From NCBI GenBank assembly GCA_963835935.1, contig CAWIHK010000001.1, positions 868,001 to 932,000 of the forward strand: DNA of 64,000 bases. Reading direction: 5' to 3'. The translations under genes were made by a program, and so were the position numbers. Shown piece after piece: positions 63,978 through 64,000 of this stretch (the stretch's first letter is position 1; every line of letters starts with the position of its first letter). Source of the stretch: CAWIHK01 sp963835935. Its GTDB lineage: Bacteria; Bacteroidota; Ignavibacteria; UBA10030; CAVZMI01. Under the pieces are notes generated by a model, which was not told the DNA's origin, ran no database searches, and saw nothing but the letters and a program-made list of their open reading frames with translations.

Positions 63978-64000
63978 AACGGAGTGAATTTTTACATGTC

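Overview
The window looks like chromosome from a free-living Gram-negative bacterium of the Fibrobacteres-Chlorobi-Bacteroidetes (FCB) superphylum, most likely Ignavibacteria or a related lineage. The reasons are: a secreted protein ending in a type IX secretion sorting tail with the NYPNPFNPTTTI signature (45033-45689); many outer-membrane barrels and periplasmic beta-propellers; moderate to low GC; clear Shine-Dalgarno sequences; and several TTGACx-N17-TATAAT-like promoters. The last two argue against typical Bacteroidia or Flavobacteriia. This placement is inference. I saw no rRNA, tRNA or CRISPR array.

Left part (1-21910): the 5' part of an insecticidal-toxin-complex B-subunit gene (SpvB/TcdB type) runs off the left edge. 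It is followed by a membrane adenylate cyclase fused to a periplasmic propeller, a small membrane protein, a remnant of an outer-membrane transporter, and a complete tripartite RND efflux operon (TolC, adaptor, pump). Two paralogous small proteins (14192, 17134) flank an acetyltransferase/propeller pair. Both small genes carry the same 29-nt leader element and sigma-28-like promoters. Three secreted proteins of unknown role follow.

Centre (22150-43450): the most striking region, six consecutive paralogous sensor genes of about 1050-1190 codons. Each has a signal peptide or signal anchor, a run of two-component-regulator propeller blades (14 counted in the first), a Y_Y_Y domain, one membrane helix and one or two PAS domains. 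All end in the same cysteine-rich CxxC...CxxC tail instead of a histidine kinase, receiver or DNA-binding domain. Five of the six are preceded by copies of one long leader repeat. The modules are visibly shuffled between copies.

Right part (43500-64000): a DUF4337 protein, a MarC-family protein, a cupredoxin with a type IX tail, a barrel with a heme-binding motif, a frameshifted lipoprotein-cytochrome, and a TonB-receptor-like barrel. A GIY-YIG nuclease gene lies among five palindromic repeats and may be the autonomous member of that repeat family. Next come a secreted glycosidase-like protein and a two-gene ATPase operon (AAA ATPase plus AAA/winged-helix/Sel1-repeat ATPase) under a strong promoter overlapped by two palindromic operator-like sites. 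The window ends with a B12-binding radical SAM protein, two small proteins, a DUF1573-rhodanese-DoxX/MauE operon, and a divergent TlpA-like thioredoxin.

Candidates for an undescribed system, in my order: the kinase-less propeller sensor array with its shared cysteine tail; the GIY-YIG/palindromic-repeat element; and the operator-controlled twin ATPase operon.
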